Shown: positions 1 through 6,499, counted from the stretch's first letter. The stretch is DNA of 16,029 bases from CAYWFP01 sp964457365 (GCA_964457365.1 CAYWFP010000089.1:1-16029), one strand, 5' to 3'. Numbers and translations are program-made. Notes: generated by a model not told the origin, from the sequence alone.

Positions 1-950
1 GCCAGCCGGTCGACGACGTACTCGGGCATCGAGGTGTTGATCTCGCCGGCAAGTTCGATGAAGCGCGTGGGCATCTCGTACTCGCGCGCCTTCCAGGTCA
101 GGTAGAACGGGTCGATCGGGATGCAATGCCCGCCGAGTCCGGGCCCGGGGTAGAAGGGCATGTAGCCGAAGGGCTTGGTCTTGGCGGCGTTGATCACCTC
201 CCAGACGTCGATGCCCATGCGCTCGAAGACGAGCTTCAGTTCGTTGACCAGGGCGATGTTGACCGAGCGGAAGATGTTCTCCAGCAGCTTCGTCGCCTCG
301 GCGGTGTCGCAGCTCGAGACGCCGATGGTGCCGGCGACCACCTTGTCGTACAGCGTTTGCGCGAGTTTGAGTCCCTCGCGCGTGTGCCCGCCGACGACCT
401 TCGGAATCGAGTGGGTGGAGTAGCGCGGGTTGCCCGGATCCTCGCGCTCGGGCGAGTACGCCACGAAGAAATCCCTGCCGGCCTTCAGCCCCTCCGCCTC
501 CAGCGACGGCAGCATCACCTCGCGCGTGGTGCCCGGGTAGGTCGTGCTCTCGAGGACGATCAACTGCCCCTTGCGCTGGTGGCTGGCGATGGTCTCGGCG
601 GTGCTCTGGACGTAGGTCATGTCCGGTTCGCGCTGCTTCGTCAGCGGCGTCGGCACCGCCACGAGGATGCAGTCGGCCTTCTTCAGCTCGCCGAACTCGG
701 TGGTGGCGTAGCAGTTCTTCCGCCTGGTGATCTCCTTGACCGCCGCGGCGGGGATGTGCTTGATATACGCCCTGCCGGCGTTGATCTTGCCGACCTTCGT
801 CTCGTCCAGGTCGAAGCCGACGACCGGGAAGCCGGCCTTGGCGAACTCGATGGCCAGCGGCAGGCCGACATACCCCATGCCGATGACGCCGACAGTGGCT
901 TTCAGGTTTTCGATCTTGTCCAGCAACGTGGCCGCAACCTGATTCTTCAC
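1..950 (-). CDS. UDP-N-acetylglucosamine 6-dehydrogenase-type nucleotide-sugar dehydrogenase (3' end cut by window edge)
   Basis: NAD-dependent enzyme of the UDP-glucose/UDP-GlcNAc dehydrogenase family (WbpA/TviB-like). It oxidises C6 of a UDP-sugar to a uronic acid for capsule, O-antigen or exopolysaccharide synthesis. The visible 316 residues contain the N-terminal Rossmann motif GMGYVGLP (24-31), the central AVPTPL and YSPERE segments, Lys221 in the ATKLLEN helix, and the active-site loop GGHCIPIDP with nucleophile Cys276. The family is usually about 420-440 residues, so roughly the last quarter lies beyond base 1. The start is GTG at 950-948, preceded by a strong purine-rich ribosome site (AAAGGGGGG). 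An ATG further in would lose the lead-in to the Rossmann fold. The exact substrate (UDP-GlcNAc versus UDP-ManNAc or UDP-Glc) is inferred from the GGHCIPIDPFYL style of active site and is not certain. Confidence 0.9.
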   Translation of the reverse strand, partial: MKNQVAATLLDKIENLKATVGVIGMGYVGLPLAIEFAKAGFPVVGFDLDETKVGKINAGRAYIKHIPAAAVKEITRRKNCYATTEFGELKKADCILVAVPTPLTKQREPDMTYVQSTAETIASHQRKGQLIVLESTTYPGTTREVMLPSLEAEGLKAGRDFFVAYSPEREDPGNPRYSTHSIPKVVGGHTREGLKLAQTLYDKVVAGTIGVSSCDTAEATKLLENIFRSVNIALVNELKLVFERMGIDVWEVINAAKTKPFGYMPFYPGPGLGGHCIPIDPFYLTWKAREYEMPTRFIELAGEINTSMPEYVVDRL

Positions 951-1020
951 GTCCCCCCTTTCTCTGGAAATGGCAATCCCGTGCCGGCGACCGGCATCGG
1001 CGCAGGCCGAGTCGTTGCCT

Positions 1021-1034
1021 CCGAATCGATTCGG
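1021..1034. repeat. Perfect 14-bp palindrome, possible operator
   Basis: CCGAATCGATTCGG reads identically on both strands. It lies just downstream of the candidate -10 of the minus-strand dehydrogenase promoter (1044-1049), so it would fall at the start of that transcript. That placement suits a repressor site, but no regulator is identified. Confidence 0.45.
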
Positions 1035-1043
1035 CAAACCGGC

Positions 1044-1072
1044 ATTTTCCCGAAACAGGTTGGTCAAGTCAA
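1044..1072 (-). promoter_or_regulatory. Candidate sigma-70 promoter for the nucleotide-sugar dehydrogenase
   Basis: On the minus strand TTGACT (1072-1067) and GAAAAT (1049-1044) are 17 bases apart. The -10 is only a partial match, and the leader to the GTG would be about 85 bases. Confidence 0.35.
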
Positions 1073-1287
1073 GGGGGTGGCCGTCGCGGGCCGGCCGCCG
1101 TCGCCCCCGCGGCGCGTTTGAAAAAACAGCGCCTATACGGAAAAAGAATCGTTGACGCGCCCGATTCGTATCCGGTAAGTTATTATACGGATAGCGGAAG
1201 GCGCTTTTTTCCCTCGGAGCGTTTTCCGCCGGGTGAGTTCGAGGGGCGTATGCGGGACTTGTGGTCGTTCCCAAGGGAGGCGATGCA

Positions 1288-1497
1288 GTGGCGAGAGGTC
1301 AGGTCAAGTGGTTTAACGACAAGAAGGGGTTCGGATTCATCATCCCGGATGAAGGCGGCGACGACGTATTCGTACACTATTCTAACATCGACATGGACGG
1401 CTTCAAAACCCTGCAGGAAGGCCAGAAGGTCGAGTACGAGATCACCCAGGGCCGCAAAGGCCCGGAGGCGTCCAAGGTGCGCAACGCCGACGCCTGA
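1288..1497 (+). CDS. Cold-shock domain protein (CspA family)
   Basis: Small single-domain OB-fold protein that binds single-stranded RNA and DNA and is known in other bacteria as an RNA chaperone. The 69-residue product has the full family signature: GQVKWFNDKKGFGFI (residues 4-18, holding the RNP1 motif KGFGFI) and DVFVHYSNI (26-34, holding RNP2 VFVH). Length is normal for the family. The start is GTG at 1288, set by the ribosome site AAGGGAGG (1273-1280) seven bases upstream. An in-frame GTG at 1261 would add residues unlike the family and has no such site. A strong hairpin follows the stop, so it is probably monocistronic. The leader is long, as is common for cold-shock genes, but no cold-box was verified. 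Confidence 0.95.
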   Translation: MARGQVKWFNDKKGFGFIIPDEGGDDVFVHYSNIDMDGFKTLQEGQKVEYEITQGRKGPEASKVRNADA

Positions 1498-1522
1498 GGC
1501 GCGTATCCCGCCCACCCAGCCC

Positions 1523-1553
1523 GCCCCCGGCCGCCCGCCGGGGGCGTCTGTTT
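1523..1553 (+). terminator. Rho-independent terminator of the cold-shock gene
   Basis: A perfect 9-bp stem, GCCCCCGGC (1523-1531) with GCCGGGGGC (1537-1545) around a 5-base loop, is followed by a T-containing tail (GTCTGTTTG). It lies 25 bases after the stop codon. Confidence 0.7.
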
Positions 1554-1634
1554 GCGGTGGCGCCGGCACACACTGTTATTCTCTTTCACAGCCCCTCGCG
1601 CCGCCGCGCACGCTCGTTTTTGGCTACAAACCAC

Positions 1635-1662
1635 TTGATCCGCACGGCGATAATCCAATAAT
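1635..1662 (+). promoter_or_regulatory. Weak candidate promoter for the sigma-54 activator gene
   Basis: TTGATC (1635-1640) and AATAAT (1657-1662) are separated by 16 bases in a locally AT-rich stretch ahead of the gene. It is a partial match only. Confidence 0.3.
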
Positions 1663-1700
1663 GGAATAGATCATCCTGTATCCGGCCGTGATCGGGGAGC

Positions 1701-3266
1701 ATGAACGCCAAACGCCGCGACCTGCGCCATCTGATTCTCACCACCTACGGCTCCGACGGGGCCGCCTCGGCCGCGCTGGCGCTGCTGGCGTTTCCGCTGG
1801 CCAAGGTGCAGACCACCAGCGGCTCGCGCACCGCCGAGACGCTCGAGGCCATCGCCAGACAGAAAGTGACGCCCGACGCGGTCCACCTCTGCGGCGTGGG
1901 CATCTACGAGGGCCTGCCCCGTGTCGAGGCGGCGCTGCGCGAACTGAAGCGCCGCCACGTCACGGTCACCTGGTACTGCGGCCGGGGGTATCTCGACGAG
2001 TTCATCGCGTCGCTGAGTCCGGTCTGCGAGCTGCGCTTCCGGCTCATGGAGAGCAACGCCGCGCTCGTCTGCGTCGAGTTGGAGCTGGAAGACCGCGAGC
2101 GCGCCGATATGCTGCTGCGCCTGGCGAAGCAGTTCCTGGACAAGAACGCCGCCCGGAGCGAGACCGACCGCTTCTGGCACGACCTGGTCGAGGCCAGCGC
2201 CGCGCGCTTCTTCAAGTACGACGACCGCGAGTCGTTCCTGCAGGCGGTGCGCAAGCTCGCCGGCGAAAAAGAGACGACCGACCTCGACCGGCGCGCGGTG
2301 GCGATCTTCCGCCGCCACCGCGTAACCGCATTGCCGCTGGGCTCGAGCCGGGTCATGCGCGAGCTGCGCAAGAAGATCAAGCGCCTCGCGCCCCTGGAGG
2401 AGCCGGTGCTGATCCTCGGCGAGAGCGGCACCGGCAAGGAGCTGACCGCGCGCCTGCTGCACGAGGCCGGCCCGCGCACCGGCAAGCTCTTCGTCCCGGT
2501 CAACTGCGCCATTCTCAGCAGCAGCCCCGACCTGGCCCTCGACCGTCTCTTCGGCCACGTCAGCGGCGCCTACACCGGTGCGAGCGAGGACCGCCCCGGC
2601 GCCTTCGAGACCGCCGACGGCGGCACGCTCTTTCTGGACGAGGTGGCGGAGCTGCCGCTGCAGGCGCAGACGCAACTGCTGCGCGTGCTCGAGGAGAAGT
2701 CCTTCACGCCGCTGGGGAGCATGGACGCACGGACCGTCAACGTCCGCATCGTCGCCGCGACCAATCAGGATCTGCCGGCGATGCTCCGCCAGGGGCGGTT
2801 CAGGCTCGACCTGTACCACCGCATCAACGTCCTGCCGCTGCGGGTTCCGGCGCTGCGCCGCCGCCGCGACGACATGCCCTCCATCGCCCGCTCGGTCCAG
2901 CACCAGCTCAAGCTCGACGGCTACGCCCTGCCCCTGTCCGACGAGGACCGGGCCGCCATCGACGCCTACGACTGGCCCGGCAACGTCCGCCAGTTCATCA
3001 ACGTGCTCAAGCGCGCGGCCTACATGAAGACCACCGTCCGCGACGCGCTCGCCGAGGAATTCGATCTCTCCGCCTCGGTCGACGCGGAGAAGCTCGCGCT
3101 CTTCCTGCCGCCCGACACCGACGCCGCGCGGCCCGAGAGCGAGATCCGCCTGGCCTATATGAAACACGTCCTGCAGCTTCACGGCGGCAACCGCCGGCGC
3201 GCGGCCCAGACGCTGAAGGTCGCGGTGAACACCCTGCGCAACTGGCTGGACGGCAAAGCCGGCTGA
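1701..3266 (+). CDS. Sigma-54-dependent transcriptional activator with a degenerate DHH-like N-terminal sensor domain
   Basis: A 521-residue enhancer-binding protein predicted to open sigma-54 promoters using ATP. The AAA+ core is complete: Walker A GESGTGKE (240-247), sigma-54 contact loop GAYTGA (289-294, a Tyr variant of GAFTGA), Walker B TLFLDEV (309-315), sensor I VAATNQDL, the LYHRINVLPLRVP region, and sensor II WPGNVRQF (425-432). A Fis-type helix-turn-helix closes the protein (about 481-516). The first 150 residues are not a response-regulator, GAF, PAS or obvious RtcR-type domain. They resemble a DHH phosphoesterase: TTYGSDGAASAALAL (14-28) fits motif I and CGVGI (64-68) the second motif, but the DHH triad position reads CGR (93-95), so the metal ligands look lost. 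I infer a non-catalytic nucleotide-sensing domain. The ATG at 1701 is the first in-frame start after a stop at 1689; the GGGGAG ribosome site is unusually close (1 base). Confidence 0.88.
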   Translation: MNAKRRDLRHLILTTYGSDGAASAALALLAFPLAKVQTTSGSRTAETLEAIARQKVTPDAVHLCGVGIYEGLPRVEAALRELKRRHVTVTWYCGRGYLDEFIASLSPVCELRFRLMESNAALVCVELELEDRERADMLLRLAKQFLDKNAARSETDRFWHDLVEASAARFFKYDDRESFLQAVRKLAGEKETTDLDRRAVAIFRRHRVTALPLGSSRVMRELRKKIKRLAPLEEPVLILGESGTGKELTARLLHEAGPRTGKLFVPVNCAILSSSPDLALDRLFGHVSGAYTGASEDRPGAFETADGGTLFLDEVAELPLQAQTQLLRVLEEKSFTPLGSMDARTVNVRIVAATNQDLPAMLRQGRFRLDLYHRINVLPLRVPALRRRRDDMPSIARSVQHQLKLDGYALPLSDEDRAAIDAYDWPGNVRQFINVLKRAAYMKTTVRDALAEEFDLSASVDAEKLALFLPPDTDAARPESEIRLAYMKHVLQLHGGNRRRAAQTLKVAVNTLRNWLDGKAG

Positions 3267-3362
3267 TTCCCCAGCGCGCGCGCCTCCGTCTCATCGAAAA
3301 CATAATCGCAGGTAACACCGGCTGAATACCCCGCCCCGCTTGCGCGCAATCGACGCCCGCTA

Positions 3363-3391
3363 TTGACAACCATGACCGGAATTTCTATCAT
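3363..3391 (+). promoter_or_regulatory. Strong sigma-70-type promoter for the NrdD-like small gene
   Basis: A perfect TTGACA (3363-3368), a 17-base spacer and TATCAT (3386-3391). The predicted leader is about 74 bases and begins with a small hairpin, GGCG/CGCC (3393-3408). Confidence 0.7.
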
Positions 3392-3471
3392 AGGCGAAAG
3401 GAAACGCCGAAATACTATATATAGGGCTTTGAGGGGGCGGAGCCACTACCCTTTGCTTGGAAAGGATCAGC

Positions 3472-3807
3472 ATGGAATTGATCGACTTCTTCGAGAATAT
3501 CGAAGCGCATCCGGAACTCGAGGGCCTGAGCGCCGACGGCGTCGACGCCAAGGAGCCGGCGGTGACGGTCCGCCATACGCCCAGCCAGTTGACCACCCGC
3601 GCGCCGGTCCACCTGATCGAGGAGCTCTCCTGGGACGTGATCGAGGAGGTGCTCACCGGCAAGCGCAACCCGCAGGCGCTGCAGCACATGACCCGCGTGG
3701 TCGGCTACTTCTCCCGCGTGGAGAACTGGAACAAGAGCAAGGTGGGCGAGCTGAAGGACCGCCGCAAAGGCGATTACGCCCTGCCCGCGGAGGCACCGAC
3801 GACGTAG
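3472..3807 (+). CDS. Small protein resembling the glycyl-radical C-terminus of anaerobic ribonucleoside-triphosphate reductase (NrdD-like)
   Basis: A 111-residue protein whose second half, TRVVGYFSRVENWNKSK (74-90) followed by GELKDRR, closely matches the end of class III ribonucleotide reductase, where the Gly of R-V-x-G-Y carries the radical (here Gly78). The large catalytic barrel is absent, and there is no cysteine, so the zinc cysteines that precede the radical loop in NrdD are missing. The first 70 residues are acidic and unrecognised. The ATG at 3472 follows ribosome site GGAAAGGA (3459-3466). With its own strong promoter and intact frame it looks expressed rather than a relic. It could be a spare radical domain analogous to GrcA/YfiD for pyruvate formate-lyase, or an NrdD-derived protein with another role; this is inference. 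It lies about 200 bases downstream of the sigma-54 activator, with no clear sigma-54 site between. Confidence 0.8.
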   Translation: MELIDFFENIEAHPELEGLSADGVDAKEPAVTVRHTPSQLTTRAPVHLIEELSWDVIEEVLTGKRNPQALQHMTRVVGYFSRVENWNKSKVGELKDRRKGDYALPAEAPTT

Positions 3808-3823
3808 CCTTCGCCGTCGGCGA

Positions 3824-3852
3824 TTGACGCCGCGCCGCGGGTGGAGTAGGAT
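3824..3852 (+). promoter_or_regulatory. Promoter of the tRNA-Arg gene
   Basis: TTGACG (3824-3829), a 17-base spacer and TAGGAT (3847-3852). Transcription would begin within a few bases of the mature 5' end at 3863. Confidence 0.55.
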
Positions 3853-3862
3853 ACCGCCGTAC

Positions 3863-3939
3863 GCGCCCGTAGCTCAGGTGGATAGAGCGACAGTTTCCTA
3901 AACTGTAGGCCGCAGGTTCGAGTCCTGCCGGGTGTACCA
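3863..3939 (+). tRNA. tRNA-Arg (anticodon CCU)
   Basis: A complete cloverleaf can be folded by eye: acceptor GCGCCCG (3863-3869) with CGGGTGT (3929-3935, two G-U pairs), T8-A9, D arm from GCTC, and anticodon stem ACAGT/ACTGT around loop TTCCTAA with anticodon CCT at 3897-3899. The T arm is GCAGG/CCTGC with loop TTCGAGT. The discriminator A is followed by an encoded CCA (3937-3939). It reads AGG codons. Confidence 0.95.
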
Positions 3940-3948
3940 ACTCACTAG

Positions 3949-3989
3949 CGCCAAAAACGCCAATTTCATCGGTGTTTTTGGCGTTTTTT
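3949..3989 (+). terminator. Rho-independent terminator of the tRNA-Arg gene
   Basis: A 13-bp stem, CGCCAAAAACGCC (3949-3961) with GGTGTTTTTGGCG (3971-3983, one G-U pair) around a 9-base loop, is followed by six T (3984-3989). Confidence 0.92.
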
Positions 3990-4096
3990 GTTTCGCTTCG
4001 CTTCACGTTTTTCTTCGTGTCAAAATGGCAAATTGCGGCGGATTTTTGCGAATCGGCACCTCACAGGGCACCTTGTAAATCGCCTTGTATTTCCGC
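3990..4096. other. Non-coding stretch between the tRNA terminator and the repeat cluster
   Basis: An AT-richer stretch with no gene, promoter or RNA that I can support. Together with 4293-4681 it makes up the roughly 690-base gene-free island between the tRNA and the ubiB-like gene. Confidence 0.5.
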
Positions 4097-4292
4097 GGTC
4101 AGTTCCGGGGACGGTCAGTTCCGGCGGTCAGTTCCGGGGACAGGGCGGTCAGTTCCGGGGACAGTTTACTTAATTCGGAGGAATCTACTAGAAAATGACG
4201 CCTCCGTCAAAAGTCCCGGGCGGTCAGTTCCGGGGACAGTTTACTTAATTCGGAGGAATCTACTAGAAAATGACGCCTCCGTCAAAAGTCCC
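4097..4292. repeat. REP-like repeat cluster with an exact 75-bp tandem duplication
   Basis: The core GGTCAGTTCCGGGGAC occurs at 4097-4112, 4126-4141, 4147-4162 and 4222-4237, with a truncated copy (GGTCAGTTCCGG) at 4113-4124. The last two belong to an identical 75-base unit present twice head to tail (4143-4217 and 4218-4292). Each unit continues ACAGTTTACTTAATT, then CGGAGG and CCTCCG arms that can pair, and a hairpin TGACG-CCTC-CGTCA. GGGGACAGTTTACTTAAT-type motifs are, to my recollection, typical of repeats that flank IS200-like REP-associated (RAYT) transposases. No transposase is present here, so this is either an orphan element or a remnant end. Confidence 0.8.
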
Positions 4293-4681
4293 GTGCCGGC
4301 TCACATCTTGTGCGCCAAGGAGCCTGGCGACGCAAGATATAGCAGGTTCGGCTTCATGCGGTCGACTTTTGGCGGTGGCATCAGAACAAAAGAAGATCTA
4401 CGCGAACTTGCCCAACAGAAGCTCGAACATCTTTCATCGTCACCTAAAAAATTGCGCGGTATTTTTTTCCGCTGCCGTGTTGCAGATATATTGCACTGAG
4501 CTATAGGCACTATTGAGGCGATGTAAAGCAAATACGGGAAGGAGCCGAGAGTGTCGATGCGACGGCAGAATGCTCACCTCCTCGCGCTGTGCTGAGGACA
4601 CGCGTCGCGTATTGCCATGAGCTTGCGGTAAGAGGCACAGTCGCCGGCGCCAAGCCGACGCCGGCGGGCCGGAAGGCTCGA
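4293..4681. other. Gene-free, lower-GC stretch, possibly remnant foreign DNA
   Basis: No convincing gene is seen. Bases 4381-4500 contain 52 G/C of 120 (about 43%), against about 63% in a sample of the adjacent ubiB-like gene. An open frame ending at 4499 encodes a plausible-looking tail (IRTKEDLRELAQQKLEHL, coded at about 4380-4433), but it has no ribosome site or recognisable relatives and runs backward into the repeats and the tRNA terminator. It could be the 3' end of a gene that was disrupted or brought in with the repeat element. Confidence 0.45.
4642..4666 (-). terminator. Possible terminator hairpin after the ubiB-like gene
   Basis: Arms CGCCGGCG (4642-4649) and CGCCGGCG (4659-4666) form an 8-bp stem with a 9-base loop, 16 bases beyond the minus-strand stop at 4682. 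No convincing T-run follows, so termination efficiency is uncertain. Confidence 0.4.
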
Positions 4682-6409
4682 TCACAAACGCCGTCCGCGC
4701 AGGATGCTCCAGATCAGCCAGAAGCCGAGGATCATCGCCGAGACGAAGCCGAAGCCACTGAGGAGCATCGCCACCGGCGTCTGGCCGAAGTAAGGCAGCA
4801 CGATGGCGCCCAGGACGCCGGGCCCCGCGGCCATGACGATGGAACTGCCGACGATGATCGCGGCGATGAGCACGCCCACGGTGAGGCGATTGCTCGCGCG
4901 TTCGATCTGCTCGGTCAGGTCGTTCAGCCCCTCGTGGTGGAAGATGATGCGCGTGCGTCCCGCACGCAGCTTCTCCAGCAGGTCGCGAACGTCCTCGGGG
5001 ATACGCTGCAGCAGAGAGACCATTCGGTACCCGTAAACGCCCAGGCGCCGCAGCAGCGTTTTGGGACCGATCATGTTGCGGACCAGCGTGCCCAGGAACG
5101 GCTGGACCGCTTCGTCCATGCGGAACTCCGGATCCAGATCCTGGATCACGCCGGTGACGGTGATGAAGCTTTTGGCCAGGAGGACGAAGTCCCGCGGCAG
5201 CAGCAGCCCGTGCTTGCGCGCCACCGAGATTATCTCCTGGAAAGCCTCGCCCATATCCAGCCGGTCGACGGGGATGCCGTAGTAGCGGTTGATCAAGAGC
5301 GAGAGTTCGCTGCGGAACTCGCGCAGGTTGGTCTCTTCGGTGAGGATGCCGATCTCGGCGTAGACGTCGACCATGAAGTCGGTATCGCCCTGCGTCAGCG
5401 CGATAAGGCAGACGGCCAGTTGCTGCCGCAGTTCGTCGGAGATGCGCCCGATCTGGCCGAAATCGATGAGGGTGATGCCGCCGCCGGGGGGGAGGAAGAT
5501 GTTGCCCGGGTGCGGATCGGCGTGGAAGAGGCCGGTGACGAAGTACTGGCGCATGAAGCAGTCGCTGAGCAGCTTGGCCACCGCCTTGCGGTCGATACGC
5601 GGGTGCGCGAAGGTGTCGCGATTGGTCAGCCGCAGGGCGCTCATGCGTTCGAGCACCAGCACGTCGCGCGTGACCAGCTTCCAGAAGACGCGCGGGATAT
5701 ACACTCTGTCCTGGTCGCGCATGGTCTTGCCGAAGTTTTCGGTCGAGGCGGCTTCGGAGACGAAGTCGACCTCGCGCTCCATCAGCCGGGTGAATTCGTC
5801 CACGAGCATGCGCGGGCGGAGGATGCGCAACTCCGGGACGTGCTTCTCCACCAGGTCCGCCAGCGTCGCCAGCAGATCCAGGTCCTCGCGCACGCGCCGG
5901 TCGGTGTATTCGCGCTTGACCTTCACCACCACGCGGGTGCCGTCGTGGAGGGTGGCGAAGTGGACCTGGCCGATACTGCCGCTGGCGACGGCGACCTCGT
6001 CGAAGGAGGCGAAGTGGTCGTCCACGCGGCCGCCGAGGTTGGCGCGGACGGCGCGCAGGATCACCTCCGCCGGCTGCGGCTCGACGTGGTCCTGCAACCG
6101 TTTGAACTGCTCGACGTAGGGCACCGGCACCAGGTCCGGCCGCGTCGCCAGGAGCTGACCGAACTTGATGAAGGTCGCGCCCAGTTCCTGCATGACCATG
6201 GCCACGCGTTCGGGCATGGTGTAGGTCGGCTTGTCCTCGGGCCGATCCTTCATCGCCGCCTTGACCCGTTCGAAGGAGAAGCCGGGAAGGTAGTCGGCCA
6301 GTCGAAGCTGCGAGAGAAAGTGCGAGAAGCCGTGCCGCGCGAGCACGATGGCGATCTCGCGCAGGCGCTTGAGATTGCTCACCCGCTGGGGCAGTTGCAG
6401 AAACGACAC
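4682..6409 (-). CDS. ubiB: ABC1/UbiB/ADCK-family atypical protein kinase-like protein
   Basis: A 575-residue membrane-anchored atypical kinase; relatives (UbiB, COQ8, ADCK3) support isoprenoid-quinone synthesis or lipid homeostasis by ATP-dependent action. Visible motifs are the family-specific KFGQ (82-85), a nucleotide loop SGSIGQVH (143-150), the ATP-binding Lys163 in VVVKV, EREVDFVSEA (211-220), catalytic loop HADPHPGN (296-303) and metal-binding DFG (316-318). Two hydrophobic segments at about 510-570 form the C-terminal anchor, as in bacterial UbiB. The loop reads ASGS where many members have alanine-rich AAAS/ASAS. Start GTG at 6409 is fixed by AGGAG (6420-6416), six bases away. It lies 90 bases downstream of the SGNH gene on the same strand and may be co-transcribed or use its own promoter. 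No other quinone gene is nearby, so the pathway is not shown. Confidence 0.92.
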   Translation of the reverse strand: MSFLQLPQRVSNLKRLREIAIVLARHGFSHFLSQLRLADYLPGFSFERVKAAMKDRPEDKPTYTMPERVAMVMQELGATFIKFGQLLATRPDLVPVPYVEQFKRLQDHVEPQPAEVILRAVRANLGGRVDDHFASFDEVAVASGSIGQVHFATLHDGTRVVVKVKREYTDRRVREDLDLLATLADLVEKHVPELRILRPRMLVDEFTRLMEREVDFVSEAASTENFGKTMRDQDRVYIPRVFWKLVTRDVLVLERMSALRLTNRDTFAHPRIDRKAVAKLLSDCFMRQYFVTGLFHADPHPGNIFLPPGGGITLIDFGQIGRISDELRQQLAVCLIALTQGDTDFMVDVYAEIGILTEETNLREFRSELSLLINRYYGIPVDRLDMGEAFQEIISVARKHGLLLPRDFVLLAKSFITVTGVIQDLDPEFRMDEAVQPFLGTLVRNMIGPKTLLRRLGVYGYRMVSLLQRIPEDVRDLLEKLRAGRTRIIFHHEGLNDLTEQIERASNRLTVGVLIAAIIVGSSIVMAAGPGVLGAIVLPYFGQTPVAMLLSGFGFVSAMILGFWLIWSILRGRRL

Positions 6410-6441
6410 GCGCTACTCCTGGTGAAACCGGGACGTGCATC

Positions 6442-6470
6442 AGTATCGCGGCGCGAGGGCACGCGTGCAA
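6442..6470 (-). promoter_or_regulatory. Candidate promoter for the ubiB-like gene
   Basis: Minus strand TTGCAC (6470-6465), a 17-base spacer and GATACT (6447-6442), within the 90-base gap after the esterase gene. It suggests the kinase gene can be expressed independently. Confidence 0.4.
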
Positions 6471-6499
6471 GCGCATTCCGGTGGGTTGTACCGAGGGGT

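Larger units (their letters stand above)
951..1287. other. Divergent intergenic region between the sugar dehydrogenase and the cold-shock gene
   Basis: No gene is seen in these 337 bases. The left part is the leader of the minus-strand dehydrogenase, with a perfect 14-bp palindrome (1021-1034), a 6-bp inverted repeat TGCCGG/CCGGCA (982-996) and a weak promoter. The right part should contain the cold-shock promoter. TTGACG (1152-1157) and an AT-rich TATTAT (1181-1186) are present, but their spacing of 23 is too long for a standard sigma-70 promoter, so I do not assign one. AGCGCC (1128-1133) and GGCGCT (1200-1205) followed by TTTTTT could form a long stem in the leader. Confidence 0.5.

Noticed and set aside
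1152..1186. Promoter TTGACG...TATTAT for the cold-shock gene
   Set aside because: The spacer is 23 bases, outside the workable range; no better pair was found.
1118..1669. 183-residue plus-strand frame overlapping the cold-shock gene
   Set aside because: It overlaps the certain cold-shock gene in another frame and runs through its terminator.
3434..3456. Sigma-54 promoter ahead of the NrdD-like gene
   Set aside because: A GG and a TTGC are present (3439-3440 and 3453-3456) but 14 bases separate GG and GC instead of 10.
3653..4006. Minus-strand frame containing VHPAGLEPAAYSLGNCRS
   Set aside because: This is the well-known spurious peptide from translating the antisense of a tRNA gene, here tRNA-Arg.
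4097..4292. CRISPR array
   Set aside because: Repeats are irregularly spaced, there are no unique spacers of constant length, and the longest repeat is a direct 75-base duplication without spacer.
3972..4499. 175-residue plus-strand open frame across the repeat cluster
   Set aside because: It starts inside the tRNA terminator, encodes the duplicated repeat and has no ribosome site; only its last part might be remnant coding sequence.
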